DNA from: Ichthyophonus hoferi
Taxonomy: Eukaryota > Opisthokonta > Ichthyosporea > Ichthyophonida > Ichthyophonidae
Direction of reading: 5' to 3'
Assembly: GCA_002751075.1 (NCBI GenBank)
Contig: NAOQ01000458.1
Coordinates: forward strand, 47,277-60,531
Length of the DNA: 13,255 bases
The stretch's first letter is position 1, and each line of letters opens with the position of its first letter. Below, piece after piece: positions 8,861 to 13,255 of the stretch. The position numbers and the translations under genes are program-made. Below the pieces are notes generated by a model. That model was not told where the DNA came from and did not search any database. It worked only from the letters and a program-made list of their open reading frames with translations.

Positions 8861-9485
8861 TTACACCAAGGCAACATACAAAACAACTGGGCAACACGCA
8901 CAGATACACCCCAACCGCCAGAGCCAGAGCCAGAGCCAGAGCGACCGCAGTAGCGTTTCACATACATTATGAACTGTCTTCCTTTTTTTTCACTTTGGGT
9001 AACATGCTATAGTCAGTTCTGAATATCCTCAGAAAGTATTTAATTCAGTTAGTTGGCGATAAACCTACAGTTAAGTGTTAAGTAGTCACCATGTTAAGGT
9101 TATTTTCGTATTCCTTTTTTATGGTTTCTAAGCCCTAGGTGAAATAATCTACCTACCAAGTGAGAGTGTTTAAGCAGGAATATTTAACTAATTTATGTAT
9201 TTGATACAGTTATTAAACATTTAATATCATTTGCAATTATTGTTGTATCCGTAGCGTTGGAAAATAGTTAGTACAATCTATTGGGGTTAAATTGTTTTAA
9301 AATGATGGTAGAAATTCTGTAACTAGTGTAATCTATTGATACCAAACGACAATCCAAAATGCATTAATCAAAACTGAACCAGTCAGTAGTAGAGATCCTG
9401 CAACTACATATAAAGCATTTCAGGCCATAGGTTTTGGGGTCCAGATAATACATTGCTTTAGGCATCCTGGCAAAGACAAGTACTC
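8861..9485 (+). repeat. Tandem repeat copy A of dispersed family
   Basis: This unit aligns along its length with 9505-10175 in the same orientation. Shared landmarks, in order: CACCAAGGCAAC, ACTGGGCAGCAC-like, the GAGCCA hexamers, GCGACCGCAGTA (8941), ATGAACTGTCTTCCT, CACCATGTTAA, AAGCCCTAGGTGAA, GAGTGTTTA, CAGTTATTAAACATTTAATA, GTAGCGTTGG and CAATCTATTGG (near 9277). The last part holds a second, imperfect copy of the CAATCTATTG block (near 9328), so a small internal duplication is present. There is no long open frame. The unit may be a degenerate non-autonomous element. Its class is unknown. Confidence 0.8.
8918..8943. repeat. GAGCCA hexamer repeat in copy A
   Basis: About four tandem GAGCCA units directly before GCGACCGCAGTA. 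The same hexamer run at the same place in copy B (about 9609-9628) shows the repeat was part of the parent element. Confidence 0.85.
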
Positions 9486-9504
9486 AACATTTCCATCTCC
9501 ATAG

Positions 9505-10175
9505 TGACACCAAGGTAACGTACAAAGCAACTGGGTAGCACCCACATATCCACCTAAGCCGCCCAGCGCTTGACGTCAGATGACAAAGGCAAAGCTAGAG
9601 CCAGCCAGATCCAGAGCCAGAGCCAGAGCGACCGCAGTAACATTTAATGTACCCTATGAACTCTCTTCCTCATTTTCACTTTGGTTACCATGCCATATTC
9701 ATATTCAGTTCTAAATATCATCAGGAATTATCTAATTCACTTGGTGAGCGAAAAGCCTACAATTAAGTAGCCACCATGTTAAATTATTTTCATACTCATT
9801 TTTTATATTTTTTAAGCCCTAGGTGAAGCAATACGTAATAGAGCAGAAAGAGAAAGAACACGTCTACCTACCAGGAGAGAGTGTTTACATGGGAATATTT
9901 AACTAATTAAGCTTTTATACAGTTATTAAACATTTAATATTATTTGCAATTATTATTGTATATGTAGCGTCGGAGAATAGTTAGTGCAATCTATTGGTGT
10001 TAAAAGGGATAATCTAAGATGATCTATCAAAATTTAACCAGCCAATGTAAGCCATTTCATAGATAACACATGGCTTAGTCATAGCATAAGCAGTCTTGGC
10101 CACCTTGTTTAATAGGGAAAACATATCTTGGCATATCTGTCTTTCGTGGATGCAAAAGAGCGCATTAAGACATAA
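9505..10175 (+). repeat. Tandem repeat copy B of dispersed family
   Basis: Head-to-tail with copy A, starting about 20 bp after it. It shares the whole landmark series listed for copy A. It differs by an extra segment of some 40 bp (about 9562-9603) before the GAGCCA hexamers, by about 27 extra bases near 9831-9860 (a GA-rich stretch), and by reaching further right, to a GGATGCAAAAGAGCGCATTAA block that copy C also has. Many substitutions separate A and B, so the duplication or double insertion is not recent. Confidence 0.8.
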
Positions 10176-11616
10176 GATAACATATTATTGTATATTCATT
10201 GACCAATATTAATAAATAGAGGAGGGCAAAAAAAAACATACTGTCTCTGTGCACTAAATATAGTGATATAAATCATATATGTTTATACATGACCCTACTG
10301 AGAACAATACAATGCCATTGTACCAGAGGGTTTATTACAATAAAGCGTGATATTATTAGCCAAGGAAAGTTAAACTAAGTGATCTCAAATACTATTAATC
10401 TAAAAATTAACCAATCAATAGAAAATATAGTAGATAGATTAACAGATCAAATTCAGATATGAACACTTGTGAAACAGTAGAGATAGGATAAATATAATAT
10501 ACCATGTCTTTATCTTAGGCCTTTACCATGACCATCATGCATGTCAGGTGGCGGACTATAATGCAAACAAAACCAGAAGCCCCGTTTCAACCACACTGGT
10601 TAATTTATGCTATTCTAAACGCATGCGGTGCAATGAGACTGAATTCAGACTAAAGTTTGTCAAATATGATGATATACAAGAATTAATTCTAATCTGAATC
10701 ATTACTATGCAAATGTGATAGATAATCTTTGCTATTTGACTAATAGCAGACTAAAAAAATACAATATATGTTATATTATAAAACAAAAAAACTAACAAAT
10801 AGGGAATTATTGTAACGTATTGCACATGCCCCAACAAATACAATGGAAATCAACCGCTAGCCCTGAAAATGATATAATTTAAAATATAAAGTATTTCTGT
10901 ATACATACACTTAGTTTATTAGGACATAATGATTGGATGCAAGGATCAAAATTATATTTGATAAACTATGACCTTGACCAATAAATTAATTTTACCATTA
11001 TCATTCAAATAATAAGAGGTCGATTCCAGACCTAATAATCCTTGTAATCAATTAATACTACAATCAATCACCACGAATCACTTAGGTGATGTTGATTAAT
11101 AAACAATCAATCTGAGGAGTGCTGATTAAAAAATTCATAAGCAATTAAGTTTACCACTCATAAAAAACCGACGCTATCCTATCCTTAATATCATTTATCT
11201 AGTTAATTATATCTGAGCACAACATAGATTAGTTATTGTCTTAAATCAATACTATATAGTACACAAGCGAGTGAGATTGCTGTGGAATAAATATTCTATA
11301 TTTTAATATCAGAGCATGATAGGTCAATATTAAGTATAATGCTAGATAAAGCTGTATTAAAACCAAATTTTATTATTGGATCTACGATAATTAAACATTA
11401 CAACTGAGCCAATTATATTGCAGTATTAATTTATTGGTTAATTATCAGTCGAATCGATAAGGTAGAAGTACAACATGAGATGTATTTTAACTAAAGAGAA
11501 AGCCTGTTAATTAGAGGCTATAATAATTTAAAATAAAACTTAGTATATATAAACACGGCGTTAATAGTCCACAGTTACTATAGCTAATCGGTTGGTAAGG
11601 TCATGTATTAAACCCA
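10176..11616. other. AT-rich spacer between convergent genes
   Basis: No exon, RNA gene or named element is recognised. Local inverted repeats include AGGTC/GACCT at 11027-11043 and AATCAATCACC with GGTGATGTTGATT at 11062-11097. The right end is the 3' flank of the minus-strand hydrolase gene. No AATAAA is visible within about 100 nt of its stop on that strand, and only an AATACA variant lies at 11604-11609. Confidence 0.5.
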
Positions 11617-11829
11617 TTATGATAAGTAAGCAGCTAACTTTTTCTCACTACAATTTATCTCTTCTATCTCTTCCACTCCAACCCTTAGGTTTGTCAGTAT
11701 ACGTTGTAGTAACGCAGTGTCATTTGCTAGGTCACCATGGCTGTAGTTTGTATAGTAGTTTCTAACTGGTCCTAAGCCATGGGGGAGGGAAGTGCTGCTC
11801 AATGTCGTTACTCTACCATCTCCATCTGA
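11617..11829 (-). CDS. Hydrolase last exon with catalytic Asp and His
   Basis: The acceptor CCTTATCTACAG is followed in phase 0 by SDGDGRVTTLSS, then PHGLGPVRNYYTNYSHGDL, ANDTALLQRIL and a charged tail (VEEIEEI, SEKKLAAYLS), with TAA at 11619-11617. The GDGRV Asp and the SHGD His sit about 27 residues apart, the usual short spacing between acid and histidine in this fold. The open frame extends left of the acceptor into AT-rich intron sequence and should not be read as protein. Confidence 0.85.
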   Translation of the reverse strand, partial: SDGDGRVTTLSSTSLPHGLGPVRNYYTNYSHGDLANDTALLQRILTNLRVGVEEIEEINCSEKKLAAYLS

Positions 11830-12786
11830 CTGTAGATAAGGAAGGGGAGGGTAAGGTATTAGTATAACATAATATAGTATAAGATAATATAAAATAACAT
11901 TGTATAATCTAGAATAGTATAGTAAAGCACAGTAAAATATATAGACACATACATGCATATATAATAAACCTCCCTCTCCCTCCCCTAACGCTATATACAC
12001 TTACAAATGCTCCGTTAAACGAAAACTTGTGCAGCCCATTTTTGGCAGGAAACCTATCCACATGTGTTAGAGTAGGCCGTCCTATACCCGATAGAGTAGC
12101 TATGGGGGGGTATTTCTGATTTTCATCGTGTTTAAGGAGATTTTCACGGAATGATTTAGCCTTTTTTAAGGAAAGATGCAGGTGTTTGCACTCTTGTACA
12201 GTAAAGGGATACTTGGTTTGATCACGGTTAAATATCCCTAGACTATACTTTATCCAGTCTATAGAGTGGGAGGGAGAGAGAGAGAGAGAGAGAGAGGGAG
12301 TTTGTGTTAATTGGAGGGAATTTTCAGATAATAAACCAACTGTATATAGTATATCAACCTTATATGGTATATACCCTATATAGTATATACTCTATACAAT
12401 CTACCTCATTTACCTAGGCTACAATCATTCTCTTGTAAGTTAATAAAATTACATTCTTGTGGGGTCTGATGAGGTGTAAAGGGTTTATATTTACAGAGAA
12501 TAGTCATAGTAGAGTATACAAGATAGGGTTTATAGGGTATATAGTATAGGGTGTATAGGATATATAAGATATATAGGATAGGATATTAAATGTATATATA
12601 CCAACCACCCTTATATAACACTAATAATAGTAATAACCATCATACCATCTGGATTCATAAAATCTGCCGCTATTTCCTTATTGTTCTCATCCAATAGATA
12701 CTTGTTATTTGCACCCAATGGGAATAGAGTATAGGTAGAGGGCCATGTGAAGTGGGCTTGGGCAGAGAGCAATGATCTGTTTAAAC
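11617..12786 (-). CDS. LCAT-like alpha/beta-hydrolase, last four exons
   Basis: In transcription order the exons are 12786-12646, 12455-12414, 12258-12005 and 11829-11617. They join in one frame and give about 216 residues. Seen in order: a segment with FTWPSTYTLFP, then DFMNPDE, WIKYSLGIF, a lysine-rich helical stretch (LSLKKAKSF), YPPIATLSGIGRPT, SDGDGRVTTLSS and YSHGDLANDTALLQRIL. The WPSxYxLxP, GDGRV and H-x-(D/E)-L-x-N-D blocks are typical of the C-terminal half of the lecithin:cholesterol acyltransferase-like hydrolases. The Asp of GDGRV and the His of SHGD would be the catalytic acid and base. The nucleophile-serine region is absent and must lie beyond the right edge. Lipase or acyltransferase activity is inferred, and the substrate is unknown. 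The gene is convergent with the metallophosphoesterase gene. The exact subfamily is uncertain. Confidence 0.78.
11830..12004 (-). other. Hydrolase last intron with complementary ends
   Basis: On the transcribed strand this 175-nt intron has a purine run, AGGGGAGGGAGAGGGAGG, shortly after the donor and its partial complement, CCCTCCCCTTCC, shortly before the acceptor. AGGGGAGGG and CCCTCCCCT can pair over 9 bp. Confidence 0.8.
12005..12258 (-). CDS. Hydrolase exon (second from last)
   Basis: This 254-nt exon has 84 full codons: WIKYSLGIFNRDQTKYPF at its start, LHLSLKKAKSFRENLLKHDE in the middle and YPPIATLSGIGRPTL with FSFNGAF near its end. PPIATLSGxGRPTL matches the beta-strand that precedes the acid loop in LCAT-like hydrolases. 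The acceptor CCCACTCTATAG follows a long CT tract, and the donor is a consensus GTAAGT. The end is phase 0. Confidence 0.85.
12259..12413 (-). other. Hydrolase intron with CT dinucleotide run
   Basis: The 155-nt intron ends, on the transcribed strand, with a CT dinucleotide run and CCCTCCC before the acceptor (plus-strand GA run at about 12270-12300). Near its donor it has TATAGGGTATATACC-type sequence. Confidence 0.75.
12270..12300. repeat. GA/CT microsatellite
   Basis: About 11 uninterrupted GA units flanked by GGGAG on the plus strand. On the transcribed strand it forms an extended polypyrimidine tract right before a splice acceptor. Confidence 0.95.
12414..12455 (-). CDS. Hydrolase mini-exon (42 nt)
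   Basis: Phase-consistent joining gives one split codon (Glu), then CNFINLQENDCSL and one base of the next codon. The donor is GTAAAT. The acceptor chosen is the AG of CCCCACAAG, because it alone joins in phase to the GTATGA donor of the exon before. A better-looking acceptor, CACCTCATCAG, lies 10 nt earlier but would put a stop codon at the end of the exon with that donor. This boundary is the least certain in the gene. Confidence 0.55.
   Translation of the reverse strand, partial: NVILLTYKRMIVA
12456..12645 (-). other. Hydrolase intron rich in CCCTATA units
   Basis: The 190-nt intron carries, on the transcribed strand, a chain of CCTATAC, CCCTATA and TATATCC units (plus-strand about 12520-12590), with no AG dinucleotide over roughly 100 nt before the acceptor region. 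Such an AG-free zone is typical of sequence between a branch point and an acceptor. Confidence 0.7.
12646..12786 (-). CDS. Hydrolase exon (fourth from last)
   Basis: This 141-nt exon encodes LNRSLLSAQAHFTWPSTYTL, then FPLGANNKYLLDENNKEI and AADFMNPD, with two bases of a split codon at the start and one at the end. The acceptor is AACCTTTCCAG and the donor GTATGA, which is weak. Family members have an LxRxxxSWPSxYxLLP segment followed by an asparagine-proline turn at this point. The upstream exon it needs (ending in one base of a codon) was not found in the remaining 470 bp. Confidence 0.78.
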
Positions 12787-13255
12787 CTGGAAAGGTTTAA
12801 TCATAATTAGCGAATAGAAATTTCCCTCTATTTTTATAACTTTTAATTCTGTTTTTCACAAAGTTAATTATGTAGGATATATAGTATATAGAATAGGAAG
12901 TATAGGTATATAAGGTATGGTATAAAGTGTTCAAAATATGTCATGACTATCCTGGTTAACGCATCTCACACTATGGGCCGTATGAACTTTACTGTATCAT
13001 TCCGTACATAGATTAACCAAAATTCTAATAACAAGCACATTAAGGCGGCGATTGGTTAATCAAGGATCCTTAAGCACAGTAGATTCGATTGAAGCCAAGA
13101 TAATAAGTAGATCGATTCTTGTCATAGTATGCAACATATAGACATTATTACACCAATAAGTTAATTCACCATCTACATAGTAGCATAATAGTATTTTAGT
13201 ATTGTGGTAAGATCATATAATTCTAGTGGATCCCTTTGACCTATCGTGTATTGGA
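12787..13255. other. Presumed upstream intron of the hydrolase gene
   Basis: No convincing exon was found on the minus strand, although the hydrolase needs several more upstream. It contains a perfect 10-bp inverted repeat, GATTAACCAA at 13011-13020 and TTGGTTAATC at 13052-13061. From about 12950 on the sequence looks like the spacer DNA elsewhere in the window, not like the microsatellite-rich introns. Confidence 0.45.

Noticed and set aside
8770-8967. 65-codon minus-strand frame with a Gly-Ser run
   Set aside because: The Gly-Ser run comes from the GAGCCA hexamers. Copy B of the repeat does not keep the frame.
8861-9530. X-box (RFX) sites in CACCAAGGCAAC and the equivalent of copy B
   Set aside because: Only one half-site fits. 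The other half departs from the consensus in both copies.
8861-10175. Tandem repeats A and B as the two long terminal repeats of a retroelement
   Set aside because: They lie about 20 bp apart with no internal coding region, and no primer-binding site or typical TG...CA ends are seen.
11836-12000. Left extension of the last hydrolase exon as coding (residues LYYVILIPYPPLP)
   Set aside because: This is AT-rich intron sequence. The SDGDGRV block begins right after a good acceptor that is in phase with the previous exon.
12900-12975. Possible upstream hydrolase exon on the minus strand, reading TRIVMTYFEHF
   Set aside because: It faintly recalls the helix after the nucleophile elbow, but there is no GxSxG motif and no usable donor follows before the frame leaves any family similarity.

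Overview
This is AT-rich nuclear DNA from an eukaryote. Both genes are split by GT-AG introns with pyrimidine-rich acceptors, the introns are full of TA, ATT and CT microsatellites, one gene has an AATAAA signal 40 nt after its stop, and nothing looks like an operon or a ribosome-binding site. An invertebrate-grade animal or a unicellular eukaryote would fit. The sequence alone does not settle the taxon.

Layout. 1-4800 is gene-poor, AT-rich DNA holding one copy (about 1690-1975) of a dispersed repeat. 4863-8541 (+) is a complete eight-exon gene for a 302-residue calcineurin-like metallophosphoesterase of the MPPED1/MPPED2 (UPF0046) family. All splice phases agree and all metal-ligand motifs are present. 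The two active-site histidines of GHIHEG lie on a 15-nt microexon (8264-8278). 8587-11616 is the spacer between convergent genes. Its left half carries two head-to-tail copies (8861-9485, 9505-10175) of the repeat also seen near 1.7 kb. 11617-12786 (-) holds the last four exons of an LCAT-like alpha/beta-hydrolase (lipase/acyltransferase fold) with the catalytic Asp and His motifs. Its first exons, including the nucleophile serine, must lie to the right, and none was found in 12787-13255.

The two genes are convergent. One is predicted to hydrolyse phosphoesters in a metal-dependent way and the other to act on lipid esters. Nothing shows that they work in one pathway. What they share is intron style: short exons, short introns, CT-rich tracts before acceptors and CCCTATA-like repeats on the transcribed strand. 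The flanking DNA lacks this, so the genes look like islands with their own intron composition. No RNA gene, CRISPR array, autonomous transposon, retroviral element or plasmid feature was recognised.
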